A DNA stretch of 64,000 nt from Xanthomonas codiaei (GCF_002939785.1 NZ_MDEC01000004.1:1-64000); one strand, 5' to 3'. Counted from the stretch's first letter, positions 1 to 9,207 are shown. The notes: generated by a model not told the origin, from the sequence alone. Translations and numbers: made by a program.

Positions 1-80
1 CCGAACGTCAGCTGCATGGATGAATCCTCTACATGAGGCGGTAGTGTCGCGCATCTGTGGTGAGTTGATCAGACCTTTCC

Positions 81-200
81 TAGGTGTGTTCCGGGGCCTG
101 CGGCGACATGCCCGTATAAGGCACTTCGCCGGATATCTGACTCCGCGTTGCGGATGGGCCGTGGATGAGCAACCTCTGGGTCAGGTGGAAATCAAAATCA
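81..200 (-). pseudogene. Degenerate 5' fragment of the tandem exported-protein gene
   Basis: The stretch aligns base by base, with many substitutions, to the 5' part of the intact gene just upstream (about 575-700). Both share the segments giving 'taggNgNgttcc' and 'gcgacatgcc', and the later 'aatcaNNatc' run. It covers the signal-peptide region and first mature residues but has no open frame and no start codon in the matching place. It is read as a decayed third tandem copy. The alignment was done by eye, so its ends are approximate. Confidence 0.55.
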
Positions 201-710
201 TTCGGCTAGCGGCCATGCAGTGCTCTTGTGTGCGTCTGGGGGTGTCATATCGATTGCGGGCAAGCTGACCCCCAAACGCTGCCTTACTTTTGCCAACGCG
301 GCCGCATCGGCTTTGAAAACAACATCTAGTCCCCGCATGTATGCCTTCGGATCTGGACTATCGGCGTCGAATCCTCTCAAGCTTTGCCTGACCAGTGCGC
401 ATCCGCATACGGGTGGCCGATAGCTCGAGATCGTCAGCGTAGTGCCAGGCGCGTCTGGTCCCTTCGGCGCACTCTTTAACTGAAAAATGAGATCGATCGT
501 CAAGGAACCGAAGGAATTCGACTGCTCATGGCGGCTAGCCAACCGGAATCCGGATTGCTCATAGGATTCGATGTAGGCGCGTTCCAGAGCCTGCAGCGAC
601 ATGCCGGTATGAGGCACATCGCTGGGTATTTGACTTTGCGCGGCGGATGGGTGGTTCATCAGTGAACCCAGGGTCAGGGTGGTGATCAGGATCAATCGAC
701 GGGCTTGCAC
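198..710 (-). CDS. Small exported protein, tandem copy 1, unknown function
   Basis: A 170-residue protein from a GTG start. GTG was chosen because the paralogue at 1193-1675 begins at the matching ATG and the DNA just upstream is shared. The N-terminus (VQARRLILITTLTLGSLMNH) is basic then hydrophobic, like a signal peptide. The mature part carries SLQALERAYIESYEQSGFRL, near-identical in the paralogue, and ends near LAKVRQRLGVSLPAIDM followed by a tail the paralogue lacks. No enzyme motif is visible. Small exported proteins in tandem often serve as immunity factors in Xanthomonas, but no effector lies beside these, so that role is only a guess. Confidence 0.65.
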   Translation of the reverse strand: MQARRLILITTLTLGSLMNHPSAAQSQIPSDVPHTGMSLQALERAYIESYEQSGFRLASRHEQSNSFGSLTIDLIFQLKSAPKGPDAPGTTLTISSYRPPVCGCALVRQSLRGFDADSPDPKAYMRGLDVVFKADAAALAKVRQRLGVSLPAIDMTPPDAHKSTAWPLAE

Positions 711-1192
711 GTGGTGGTCTCCAGTTCTTGGGACATCTTGCCCCGATAAAGATTTCAATGGCTGCTGCCCGCCGGGCGGCGGCCATTGCTCGGTGCGTCG
801 CACCACCAGACCTGTCTGTGTAACCAGCAGATCGATTCCCGACACCGCGCCGCCCAGCAGCGCGGCCCATCGAGTGTTTCCCAACCCCATCGGGTATGTT
901 CCGGCCGTGGCCGTCCAGTCGATCACGGGCTGGCTGGATGCTCCCGGGTTGACCACGATGTAGCTACCACCCTGCACGCTTCAGCCAGAGGCCGAAGCAC
1001 CGAGATTCGAACGGCGACGCCAACGCGCAAGGAGTTTCCGCGCCGCCGCCAGACCGCGGCCCATCGGACGCTGGAGACGCATACCAGGATGTAGACGTCG
1101 AGCGCGCCGGGCGGCCTGAATCAGGTAAGCCGTTGCTACATCCACCCTGTAGCTGCCGAGGGGTGGCACGTGGCTCATTAGAAAGGACGGTG
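711..1192. other. Spacer between the tandem copies, no gene assigned
   Basis: This 482-base stretch separates the two exported-protein genes. The last 30 bases or so before copy 1 match the leader of copy 2 (frame reading DVPRTGDHH), so the duplicated unit includes the leader. On the minus strand there are two stop-separated open stretches (981-1178 and 711-977) that I cannot assign to a family. They may be decayed coding DNA. Confidence 0.4.
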
Positions 1193-1675
1193 TCAGGGCG
1201 CGGGCATATCCATAGCGGGCAAGCTCACGCCCAATTGTTTCCGTACCTTTGCCAAGGCCTGCGTATCGGCTTTGATGAGAACGCGCTGTCCGCGCGCGAA
1301 GATTGCGGGATCAGAACTGTGCTCGTCGGGTGCCCTGAAAGTTTCCCTACTCAGGTTGCGCGGCTGACACGTTGGCGGGTTATTACCCGATATGACCAGA
1401 GTAGTGCCAGGCGCACCGAGCGCTTCTGGTGCACTCTTTAACTGGAATTCCAAGACGGTGGTCCAGGAGCCAAACTGATTTGAATACTTTTTGCTGCTAG
1501 CGAGGCGGAATCCAGATTGTTCGTAAGACTCGATGTAGGCACGTTCCAGAGCCTCCCGCGACATTCCGCTGTGGGGAGTTTCGGTAACGACGGGGCTATA
1601 TGCTGCGGATGGTTGATTCATTAGAAGCCCCAGCGTAAGGATAGCGATCAGGATCAATCGACGGGCTTGTTGCAT
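1193..1675 (-). CDS. Small exported protein, tandem copy 2, unknown function
   Basis: A 160-residue protein starting with ATG (MQQARRLILIAILTLGLLMN), an apparent signal peptide. It is clearly paralogous to the gene at 198-710: the EALERAYIESYEQSGFRLAS block, a following FQLKSAPEALGAPGTTLVIS block and the terminal LAKVRKQLGVSLPAMDMPAP segment all align. It ends 13 residues earlier than copy 1. Two cysteines near a PPTC motif have partial counterparts in copy 1 (PPVC). No catalytic motif is seen. It is probably periplasmic and could be an immunity or inhibitor protein; function is unassigned. Confidence 0.65.
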   Translation of the reverse strand: MQQARRLILIAILTLGLLMNQPSAAYSPVVTETPHSGMSREALERAYIESYEQSGFRLASSKKYSNQFGSWTTVLEFQLKSAPEALGAPGTTLVISGNNPPTCQPRNLSRETFRAPDEHSSDPAIFARGQRVLIKADTQALAKVRKQLGVSLPAMDMPAP

Positions 1676-1712
1676 GTGGTGATCTCCGGTTCTTGGAACA
1701 TCGTGCCTCCGA

Positions 1713-1871
1713 GACGAAGACGACCGCGTGGTTAGTAGCCTGGGCGCAAAGGGCGTTGGCGAGATCGGCCAGGTCGGCGTCTCTGCGGCCATCTGCAATG
1801 CCATCTTCCATGCCACCGGCAAGCGTATCCGTAGCACGCCGATGACGCCGGAGAAGGTCATGGCCGACTGA
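1713..1871 (+). pseudogene. C-terminal relic of a xanthine-dehydrogenase-type molybdenum subunit
   Basis: Read on the plus strand, this stretch gives about 52 codons ending in TGA. They contain VVSSLGAKGVGEIGQVGV, AAICNAIFHATGKRIR and a terminal MTPEKVMAD. The GxKGVGEIG and NAxxHATGxRxR patterns mark the extreme C-terminus of the xanthine dehydrogenase/aldehyde oxidase molybdopterin-binding subunit (YagR/PaoC type). The rest of that protein, usually over 700 residues, is absent: just upstream is the leader of the exported-protein gene on the other strand. A hairpin follows at 1923-1948, as expected downstream of a real gene end. Confidence 0.75.
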
Positions 1872-1922
1872 TTGCCCGCGGTGGATCGGGAACGGTCCGC
1901 AACCTGTCGCAGATGACGGCGT

Positions 1923-1948
1923 ACGAGCCCGGCACATGCCGGGCTCGT
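1923..1948 (+). terminator. Stem-loop after the molybdenum-subunit relic
   Basis: The arms cgagcccggca (1924-1934) and tgccgggctcg (1937-1947) form a perfect GC-rich hairpin, followed only by a weak T-run (ttgcg). It is probably the old terminator of the relic gene and could work in either direction. The bases from 1949 to 2175 hold no gene I can support. Confidence 0.5.
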
Positions 1949-2175
1949 TGCGTCTCCACGATGGTGGCCCAAGATCCGCCATACGTGAAAGGCTTGGGTA
2001 GAGACATCGCCGGGCAACGGCATGCCGTTCTACCGCCCTGCACAGGTGTGAGTGCTTCATCGTGTAGCGCTGACCGCGTCCCGATGCAGCGGGCCGACGC
2101 TCCAGGCCCTGTCTTTCGACCGTGGTGCGCATGCAGATGCGATAGCCATGTCGCCGATCGCTGCATGCAGCCCCG

Positions 2176-2841
2176 TCATCGACCGCGAGCCGGCGACTTC
2201 TTGGCCTGCGTGTTGTTGGCCGGCGCCCGTCCCGTCCCGGCCTGCACCGTGGACAAGGCCATCGTGATCAGGCCGGCAATCAGGCGACGCAGCACCGCTT
2301 CGTTATCGGCCGAGGCCTTCAGGCTGGTGGTGGCAAGCCGCAGGATGTAGGCGAGATCGGCGGCCGACATCGCGCTGTCTGCCCGCACGTGCTGGCCGAG
2401 CAGACGCACCAGCGTGTCCTCCATCTGCTGGTACAACGCGTCCAGCGCGGCTGGCGCGTAGACGCCGCAGTTGGCCACCAGATCCAGCCCATTGTCCGAG
2501 TCGATCACCGAGGCCATCGGCTCCAGCACCCAGATATCGAACAGGTGCCGCAATTGGGTGTGCAGATCCTGCGTGTCGCGCACGCGTTGCGCGGTCTCGG
2601 CCACGCAGGCGTCGCGCTGGCGCGCCACCTGTGCCGCGAAGATCGCTTCCTTGTTGGGGAAGGCCGCATACAGCGACGGCCGCGACATCTGCGCAGCCTG
2701 GGCAATGTCGCTCATGCTCACCTTGCGGTAGCCGTGGCGCAGGAACAGCTGCAGCGCGGTGTCCATGACACGCGCTTCCTTGCCCTCGGCGGATGCGGGC
2801 ACGGCGTCAACGGCCACCCGATGCGACTTTACACTTGACAT
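2176..2841 (-). CDS. TetR/AcrR-family repressor
   Basis: A 221-residue regulator. The ATG at 2841 (MSSVKSHRVAVD) is preferred over an upstream ATG because the family needs only a short tail before its DNA-binding domain. The helix-turn-helix lies at about residues 23-70, with FLRHGYRKVSMSDIAQAAQM and SRPSLYAAFPNKEAIFAA. The rest is the all-helical ligand-binding domain. It is divergent from the alcohol dehydrogenase at 2899, with 57 bases between the start codons, and an inverted repeat lies in that gap. It probably represses itself and the dehydrogenase; the ligand is unknown. Confidence 0.88.
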   Translation of the reverse strand: MSSVKSHRVAVDAVPASAEGKEARVMDTALQLFLRHGYRKVSMSDIAQAAQMSRPSLYAAFPNKEAIFAAQVARQRDACVAETAQRVRDTQDLHTQLRHLFDIWVLEPMASVIDSDNGLDLVANCGVYAPAALDALYQQMEDTLVRLLGQHVRADSAMSAADLAYILRLATTSLKASADNEAVLRRLIAGLITMALSTVQAGTGRAPANNTQAKKSPARGR

Positions 2842-2845
2842 TATT

Positions 2846-2866
2846 TGTAAATAAGTAAATCTTACA
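2846..2866. promoter_or_regulatory. Probable TetR operator
   Basis: TGTAA (2846-2850) and TTACA (2862-2866) form an inverted repeat around an AT-rich core. It sits in the 57-bp gap between the divergent TetR gene and the alcohol dehydrogenase gene, where an autoregulating TetR would bind. The AT-rich run also makes it the likely divergent promoter. Inferred from symmetry and position only. Confidence 0.5.
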
Positions 2867-2898
2867 GATTCCGCCAATTGTAAAGCATCGCCACCGCC

Positions 2899-3972
2899 AT
2901 GACTTCAGCCCAGACCAGCGCCACCGGCTCCGGCCGCCTCACCCGTGCCTACGCCGCGCTCGAAAAGCGTGGCCCCATGGTGCCCTGGCAGTTCGAGCGC
3001 CGCGCCGTGTGCGCCACCGATGTGGCCATCAAGGTGCTGTACTGCGGCGTCTGCCACTCGGACCTGCATTCGGTGAACCAATGGGCCAGCGAATATCCGC
3101 TGGTGCCCGGCCACGAGATCGTCGGCGAGGTAATCGAGCTGGGTGCGCAGGTCGAAGGCTTCGCGCTGGGCCAGCGCGTGATGATCGGCACCATCGTCGA
3201 TTCCTGCCGGCACTGCGCGCCGTGCCAGGCCCATGACGAAGTGTATTGCCATGCCTTTCCCACCCTGACCTTCGACGGCGTGGACCGCGTCGACGGCAGC
3301 CGCACGCGCGGAGGGTATTCGGAGTACTACGTGTCCGATGCGCGCTTTGTCTACCCGCTGCCCGAGGGCCTGGATCCGGCCGCCGCCGCGCCCTTGCTGT
3401 GCGCCGGCATCACCAGCTTTGCGCCGCTGCACCGCTACGGCATTGGTCCTGGCCATACAGTGGGCGTGGTCGGCATCGGTGGGCTTGGCCATCTGGGCAT
3501 CAAGTTCGCACGGGCGATGGGCGCGCACGTGGTCGCCTTCACCACCTCGCCCAGGAAGGCTGCCGAAGCGCAGCGCCTGGGCGCACACGAGGTGGTGGTA
3601 TCCACCGACCCGGTGCAGATGCAGGCGCAGGCCTACCGCTTCGATTTCATTCTCGATACCGTCTCGCGCCGCTATCCCATGAACGACATGCTCAAGGCGC
3701 TGAACCTGGATGGCACGCTGTGCTCGCTCGGGTTGCCGGACCAGCTGGATTTCCGCCCGGTGCTGTTGGCCATGGGTCGCCGCAAGGTCACCAGCTCCGG
3801 TACCGGCGGCACCGCCGACACCCACGCCATGCTCGCGTTCTGCCAGCAGCACGGCATCGTGGCCGACATCGAGCTGATCACGCTGCAGGACATCAACGCC
3901 GCCTTCGCGCGCGTGGACGCCAACGATGTGCATTACCGGTTCGTGATCGATCTGCAGGCATCGACCTTTTGA
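2899..3972 (+). CDS. Zinc-dependent NAD(P) alcohol dehydrogenase (YahK/cinnamyl type)
   Basis: A 357-residue medium-chain dehydrogenase that should oxidise alcohols or reduce aldehydes with NAD(P)(H). Catalytic zinc ligands are visible in CGVCHSDLH and GHEIVGEV. Structural zinc cysteines are in DSCRHCAPC and the following VYCH. The Rossmann fold begins at VGVVGIGGLGHLGIKFA (about residue 190). Length and motif order fit the YahK/AdhC aldehyde-reductase branch. It is transcribed away from the TetR gene, which probably controls it, so it may serve aldehyde detoxification. The substrate cannot be read from sequence. Confidence 0.9.
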   Translation: MTSAQTSATGSGRLTRAYAALEKRGPMVPWQFERRAVCATDVAIKVLYCGVCHSDLHSVNQWASEYPLVPGHEIVGEVIELGAQVEGFALGQRVMIGTIVDSCRHCAPCQAHDEVYCHAFPTLTFDGVDRVDGSRTRGGYSEYYVSDARFVYPLPEGLDPAAAAPLLCAGITSFAPLHRYGIGPGHTVGVVGIGGLGHLGIKFARAMGAHVVAFTTSPRKAAEAQRLGAHEVVVSTDPVQMQAQAYRFDFILDTVSRRYPMNDMLKALNLDGTLCSLGLPDQLDFRPVLLAMGRRKVTSSGTGGTADTHAMLAFCQQHGIVADIELITLQDINAAFARVDANDVHYRFVIDLQASTF

Positions 3973-4256
3973 ACCGGCGGCACGGGCAGCGACCGCGCGT
4001 GCGCCTCCGACACATCGCCCGGCCAGGCGATGTGCGGCCATGCCGCCTCGGCCTGGAACGACAGTGCGTGGCGCCGTGCGCGCCTTCGGACTACCCAACC
4101 GGAAACCATGCCAAGGGCCTCTCTTCCCGCGCCTGTTGCGCACCAGGCGACTGGACCTGATCGCCGGGATCGCCAGCGATGCGCCGCAGCGCAGCGCCCA
4201 CTCCACGCAGCAGCCATGCACATCAGAAGGCTGTCGCCATTGTCAGCAGCGCACGC

Positions 4257-6824
4257 TCAGCCCTGCGTTTCCTCACGCATCGCCTGCGCCAGAAACGGTG
4301 CCGTGCGGCTGCCACGCTGCCGTGCCACCACCTCCGGCGCTCCGGCCGCCACCACATTGCCGCCGGCATCGCCGGCACCCGGGCCCATGTCCAGCACCCA
4401 GTCGCTGCTGGCGGCCACGCGCATGTCGTGTTCGACCACGATCACCGTATTGCCTGCCTGCACCAGCCCCTGCAGCTGCGCCATCAAGGTATCCACGTCG
4501 GCCGGGTGCAGGCCGGTGGTGGGCTCGTCCAGCACGTAGACGGTGTCGCGCCGTTGGGCGCGTTGCAGTTCGGTGGCCAGCTTGATGCGCTGCGCCTCGC
4601 CGCCGGAGAGTTCGGTGGCAGGCTGGCCCAGCCGCAGATAGCCCAGCCCCACCTCGCGCAGCACCTGCAGTGGCCGCAGCACGCTGGCATCGTCGGCAAA
4701 GAAGCTTGCCGCCTGGTCCACGGTCAGCTCCAGCACCTGCGCGATGGTGTGCCCGCGCAGTTCGATCTCCAGGGTCTTGGCGTTGTAGCGCGCGCCGTGG
4801 CAGGTGGGGCATGGCGCATAGACGCTGGGCATGAACAGCAACTCCACCGACACCGAGCCCTCGCCTTCGCAGGTGGCGCAGCGGCCCTTGGCCACGTTGA
4901 AGGAGAACTGGCCCGGATCGTAGCGGCGGCGGCGTGCGGCCGGGGTGGCCGCGAACAGCTTGCGGACCGGGTCGAACAGGCCGGTGTAGGTCGCCAGATT
5001 CGAGCGCGGCGTGCGCCCGATCGGTTTCTGGTCCACGCGTACCAGCCGGCGCACCCGATCCAGCCCGCCGACGATCGCACCATCCACCGGCACCTGGGTG
5101 CCGCGCTCCAGCGGGTCCAGTGTGTCCTCGTCGTCTGCCTGGCTCTGGCCGAGGTGGGCGGCAAGCAGTTCCACCAGTGCCTGGCTGATCAACGAGGACT
5201 TGCCCGAGCCGGAGATGCCGGTGACGGTGGTGAACACCCCCAGCGGCAGATCCACATCCAGGCCGCGCACGTTGTTGCGCGTGATACCGCGCAACTGCAG
5301 CCAACCACTGGCCTGCCGCGCATGGCGATGTACCTGCGGCGGCGCACCGAACAGATAACGTCGCGTGGACGATGCCTCCACCGCCTCCAGCCCGGCGGGC
5401 GGGCCGCTGTACAGCACCTGCCCGCCATGCGCACCGGCGGCCGGGCCCACGTCCACGATCCAGTCGGCGTGGCGGATCACATCCACTTCGTGCTCGACCA
5501 CGAACACCGAATTGCCGGCCGCCTTGAGCTGGTCCAGCGCGCCCAGCAGCGCCTGCGCATCGGCCGGGTGCAGGCCGGCCGATGGTTCGTCCATCACATA
5601 CACCACGCCGAACAACTGCGAGCGGATCTGCGTGGCCAGCCGCAGCCGTTGCAGTTCGCCCGGCGACAGCGTGGGCGTGCTGCGCTCCAGGCTCAGATAG
5701 CCCAGGCCCAGGGCCTGCACCACGGCGATGCGCGCGCGCAGGTCTGCGGCGATGCGTTGCGCGGCGATGCGCTGTTCCGGATGCGCGGCTGCGCCTTTCT
5801 TGTTGCCCTGCGTGCGCAGGTCGGCCTCCGCCGCCGGGCGCAGCAACTCGGCCACCTCGTCCAGCGGACGCCGCGACAACTCACCGATATCCAGCCCGGC
5901 AAATGTCACCGACAGCGCCTCGCGTCGCAGCCGCTTGCCGTCGCATTGCGGGCATTGGGTGCTCACCAGATACTGCGCCACGCGCTTTTTCATCTGCGCG
6001 CTCTGGGTGGTGGCGAAGGTGTGCAACACGTAGCGCCGCGCGCTGGTGAAGGTGCCCATGTAGCTGGGCTCTTCCTTGCGTTTAAGTGCGCGCTTGACCT
6101 CGGCCAGGTCGTAGCCGGCATACACCGGCACCACCGGCTGCTCGTCGGTGAATAGGATCCAGTCGCGGGTCTTCTTCGGCAATTGATGCCACGGCACATC
6201 CACGTCGATGCCCAGCGTGGTGAGGATGTCGCGCTGGTTCTGCCCATGCCAGGCACCCGGCCAGGCCGCCACCGCGCGCTCGCGGATGCTCAGGCTGCGG
6301 TCCAGCACCATGGTGGCCTCGGTGGCGTCGTAGATGCGGCCCAGGCCGTGACAGGTGGGGCAGGCACCGGCCGGCGTGTTCGGCGAAAACCCATCCGCAT
6401 AGATGATCTCCTGCCCCGGCGGATAGTGGCCCGCACGCGAGTACAGCATGCGCAGCGAATTGGAGATGGTGGTGACGCTGCCCACCGACGAACGTGCGCT
6501 TGGGGCACCGCGCGCCTGCTGCAGCGCCACCGCAGGCGGCAGGCCATCGATGGCATCCACCTCCGGCACACCCACCTGGTCGATCAGGCGCCGCGCATAG
6601 GGAGAGATGGAGTCCAGGTAGCGCCGCTGCGCTTCGGCAAAGAGGGTACCGAACGCCAGCGACGATTTACCCGAGCCGGACACCCCGGTGAATACCACCA
6701 GCGCATCGCGCGGGATGTCCACGTCCACGTTCTTGAGGTTGTGCTCGCGCGCACCGCGCACGCGCACCTGGCCGGAGATAGATGAGATTGCGTTGGACAT
6801 GACCACCAGACCGACATTCGACAA
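4257..6824 (-). CDS. UvrA-like excinuclease ATPase, class II paralogue
   Basis: A tandem ABC ATPase of 855 residues, shorter than the roughly 940 of housekeeping UvrA. The first Walker A is [16 protein letters not shown] and the second [15 protein letters not shown]. Signature motifs are [14 protein letters not shown] and [14 protein letters not shown]. Zinc modules are [24 protein letters not shown] and CPTCHGAR. After [20 protein letters not shown] the sequence passes almost at once to [10 protein letters not shown], so the UvrB-binding insert of true UvrA is missing. This fits class II UvrA (UvrA2/DrrC-like), linked to DNA-damage or drug tolerance rather than core repair. A second ATG at 6800 is a possible start. 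Confidence 0.88.
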   Translation of the reverse strand: MSNVGLVVMSNAISSISGQVRVRGAREHNLKNVDVDIPRDALVVFTGVSGSGKSSLAFGTLFAEAQRRYLDSISPYARRLIDQVGVPEVDAIDGLPPAVALQQARGAPSARSSVGSVTTISNSLRMLYSRAGHYPPGQEIIYADGFSPNTPAGACPTCHGLGRIYDATEATMVLDRSLSIRERAVAAWPGAWHGQNQRDILTTLGIDVDVPWHQLPKKTRDWILFTDEQPVVPVYAGYDLAEVKRALKRKEEPSYMGTFTSARRYVLHTFATTQSAQMKKRVAQYLVSTQCPQCDGKRLRREALSVTFAGLDIGELSRRPLDEVAELLRPAAEADLRTQGNKKGAAAHPEQRIAAQRIAADLRARIAVVQALGLGYLSLERSTPTLSPGELQRLRLATQIRSQLFGVVYVMDEPSAGLHPADAQALLGALDQLKAAGNSVFVVEHEVDVIRHADWIVDVGPAAGAHGGQVLYSGPPAGLEAVEASSTRRYLFGAPPQVHRHARQASGWLQLRGITRNNVRGLDVDLPLGVFTTVTGISGSGKSSLISQALVELLAAHLGQSQADDEDTLDPLERGTQVPVDGAIVGGLDRVRRLVRVDQKPIGRTPRSNLATYTGLFDPVRKLFAATPAARRRRYDPGQFSFNVAKGRCATCEGEGSVSVELLFMPSVYAPCPTCHGARYNAKTLEIELRGHTIAQVLELTVDQAASFFADDASVLRPLQVLREVGLGYLRLGQPATELSGGEAQRIKLATELQRAQRRDTVYVLDEPTTGLHPADVDTLMAQLQGLVQAGNTVIVVEHDMRVAASSDWVLDMGPGAGDAGGNVVAAGAPEVVARQRGSRTAPFLAQAMREETQG

Positions 6825-7318
6825 CGCCCTAGCCTAGCGCGGGACGCATGCAGCCAACGTCAGTGTTGCCGACGAGCCCTGCAGCGCCTGACGCTGATCG
6901 CCTTGAAATACATCGGTCGAGGGCGCGGTGCCCTCCCCGCTTGCGGGACACGCCGTGAACCCATCCATGGGGGCTCGGTGGCGGCATCCATGCCGCCACA
7001 CGGTCCCGCAAGCGGGGAGGGCACCGCACCAGACAGTGGTCGGCGCTCACTTGAAAAACTATCCGTAGTGCGGCGCGCATCCGGTATGGAGACGATGCTC
7101 ATGACCCAATAGGGCGCACCCGGCGGTGCTCTTTCATGCACACCGACCAACTCGTCTGGTCCTTGTTCGCCCCCGGTCGCGGGACCTTATGCAGCATGGA
7201 TGCCGCGTAAGAACTTACATGGACGTACTTGCAGCGTGTCCCCCGCGATGGTGGGCGGGCAAGGGCGCTGCAGCCAGGCAGCAAATCAGTCGCTCTAAGC
7301 GGCCATTCTAAAACGCGA
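6825..7318. repeat. Intergenic region with a perfect 25-bp inverted repeat
   Basis: No gene is supported in these 494 bases. The arms at 6925-6949 and 7003-7027 are exact reverse complements (core ggtgccctccccgcttgc) separated by 53 bases. The loop itself contains a smaller gcggcatccatgccgc hairpin. The structure resembles Xanthomonas intergenic palindromic elements, a possible MITE or mRNA-stabilising hairpin. Confidence 0.7.
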
Positions 7319-7957
7319 TCAGCCCAGCGCGTGCGCCGGCACCGGCTGCTCGCCGGTCTCCGCCAGTGCCTGCATGCGCATGACAACGCCACTGAACAGC
7401 CGCGCAGTTGCCGCATCGCGGGTGCGGAAGATCTCTTCCAGCGCGGCGTAGTACCACAAGGTGCCGTCGCGGCCGGCGGTAAAGACCTTGAAGATGTCCT
7501 GGCCCACTGCAGGGTTTTCCAGATCCTGCACGATGGTGCGTGCGTTGTAGAGCTTGTCGCAACCGGACACCAGCAAGGCGTGCTCCGGGGTCTTGCGCAG
7601 GTGCTCCAGGTAGGCCAGCTTGCGTTCGCGCCAATCGCGCTTGCGCGCACGCTCGCTGTTGTCCACCTCGGCCTTGTCTTCGGCGGTGGCGTCGGTGCAG
7701 GCCATCACGATGTCGGCCACGCTGTCGCCGAACTGCGCGCGGATCGACGCCTCATGCCCACCGCCACAGTCTTCCACCACATCGTGCAGCAGCCCGGCGA
7801 TGGCCTGCTCCTCGTCGCCACCGCATTCCAGCACCAGCGTGGAAACGCCGAGCAGATGACTCAGGTACGGAATCTGCGTGCCCTTGCGCAGCTGCCCGGC
7901 ATGGGCGATGCGGGCGTAATCCACGGCCTGGGCGTAGCGTTCGGTGAGGGCGGTCAT
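7319..7957 (-). CDS. HD-domain phosphohydrolase (SpoT-like HD fold)
   Basis: A 212-residue protein starting MTALTERYAQAVDYARIAHA. The open frame runs further upstream, but only this ATG places the conserved first helix (YARIAHAGQLRKGTQIPYLS) at the N-terminus. The HD signature is in AIAGLLHDVVEDCGG (about residues 50-65), with a further conserved SGCDKLYNAR segment near residue 130. This arrangement matches stand-alone HD proteins related to the hydrolase half of RelA/SpoT, which can cleave (p)ppGpp or similar nucleotides. No synthetase, TGS or ACT domain is present. The substrate is inferred from family only. Confidence 0.82.
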   Translation of the reverse strand: MTALTERYAQAVDYARIAHAGQLRKGTQIPYLSHLLGVSTLVLECGGDEEQAIAGLLHDVVEDCGGGHEASIRAQFGDSVADIVMACTDATAEDKAEVDNSERARKRDWRERKLAYLEHLRKTPEHALLVSGCDKLYNARTIVQDLENPAVGQDIFKVFTAGRDGTLWYYAALEEIFRTRDAATARLFSGVVMRMQALAETGEQPVPAHALG

Positions 7958-8304
7958 GGGGCTTCCGATGCGGGCGATATGCCCAGTATCGCCGAGCCCG
8001 ACCACCGGCAGGGTGAGGACGTTGCGATGGAGAAGGCGCGGGAGCCGCGGAGGCTGCACTCGCGTGGCGCTCGCTCGCCGTGTACCAGAACCGGCACAGC
8101 GGGCGCGGCCTGCGGTGCAATGCCGCACGCGTGCGCCACAGCTTGCCAGCCGCGGCAACACCGGACGCCCAGGGAGTGTGCCGTTTCCTGGCATTGGCCA
8201 TGCCGGAGCTGCCGGCAGCGCCGCAATCGGACTGGCTGCCCTCAATGACGCGCCATTGCGGCCGATAAGGCTAGGCTCGATCCACGTCGCACGGTGATCC
8301 CGCC
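7958..8304. other. Divergent intergenic region, no gene seen
   Basis: These 347 bases separate the minus-strand HD gene from the plus-strand EAL gene. No open frame has recognisable protein character and I see no clear repeat. It presumably holds both promoters. Confidence 0.4.
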
Positions 8305-9051
8305 ATGACCCAGATTCCTGTTTGCAACGCCTGCCGCGATGGTCAAGAGTTCCCCACCGCCATCACCATGGCCTTCCAGCCGATTGTCGATGTGGTCGCG
8401 CACACCGTCTACGCCGGCGAAGCGTTGGTGCGTGGCATCAACGGCGAGTCGGCCGGCAGCATCCTGGCCGCGGTGGACACCCACAACCGCTACGCCTTCG
8501 ACCAGGCCTGCCGGATCAAGGCGATCGAATGCGCTGCGCAGATCGCCCTGCCTGCGCTGCTGTCGATCAACTTCATGCCCAACGCTGTCTACAACCCCGA
8601 GCACTGCCTGCGCGCCACGCTGGCGGCCACCGCGCACTACGGCTGGCCGCTGGAGGCGATCATCTTCGAGGTCAGCGAGCAGGAATACCTGACCGATCCG
8701 TCGCATCTGCTCGAAATCCTGCGCACCTACCGCGCGCGCGGCATGAAGACCGCCATCGACGACTTCGGCGCCGGCTATGCCGGGCTGGGCCTGCTGGCCG
8801 AGTTCCAGCCGGATCTGCTCAAGCTGGACATCGCACTGATCCGCGGCATCGACACCGACCGCAACCGCCAGGCCATCGTGCGCTACGTCACCCGCATGTG
8901 CGAAGAACTCGGCATCGCCGTCATCGCCGAAGGCATCGAACGAGCCGACGAATACCGCGCCCTGCGTGAGCTGGGCATCCACTTGCAACAAGGCTATCTG
9001 TTCGCCCGCCCGCAGATCGGGGTGCTACCGCAGGTGCACTGGCCGACTTGA
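8305..9051 (+). CDS. Stand-alone EAL-domain cyclic-di-GMP phosphodiesterase
   Basis: A 248-residue cytoplasmic protein made almost entirely of one EAL domain, which hydrolyses c-di-GMP to pGpG. The EAL signature is in AGEALVRGI (about residue 40). Metal and catalytic positions follow in LLSINFMPN, IIFEVSE, the DDFGAGYAGL loop, LLKLD, VIAEGIE and the closing QQGYLFARP. All appear intact, so activity is expected. There is no GGDEF, PAS, receiver or membrane segment. A short cysteine pair (CNACRDG) precedes the domain. Its neighbours do not suggest a specific pathway; in xanthomonads such enzymes affect motility, biofilm and virulence. Confidence 0.9.
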   Translation: MTQIPVCNACRDGQEFPTAITMAFQPIVDVVAHTVYAGEALVRGINGESAGSILAAVDTHNRYAFDQACRIKAIECAAQIALPALLSINFMPNAVYNPEHCLRATLAATAHYGWPLEAIIFEVSEQEYLTDPSHLLEILRTYRARGMKTAIDDFGAGYAGLGLLAEFQPDLLKLDIALIRGIDTDRNRQAIVRYVTRMCEELGIAVIAEGIERADEYRALRELGIHLQQGYLFARPQIGVLPQVHWPT

Positions 9052-9160
9052 GTGGCACGCGGTGCCAGGCGCATCCAACGATGCCCGGCAGATCAAGCGA
9101 TCTCCACCAAAAGCAAGCACCAAAAATGTAGACGCGGAAGCTTGGCTTGACGATTGTCCA

Positions 9161-9207
9161 ATCCCGATTCCCGATTCCCGATTCCCGATTCCCGATTCCC
9201 GATTCCC
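9161..9207. repeat. Heptanucleotide tandem array (gattccc)
   Basis: Six perfect head-to-tail copies of gattccc (9166-9207) follow a partial copy at 9161-9165. They lie in the 185-base gap between the convergent EAL and flavoprotein genes. The copy number may vary between strains by slippage. Confidence 0.9.

Noticed and set aside
4179-6155. Long plus-strand frame opposite the UvrA-like gene
   Set aside because: Antisense shadow: no domain character, while the minus strand carries both Walker A and signature motifs.
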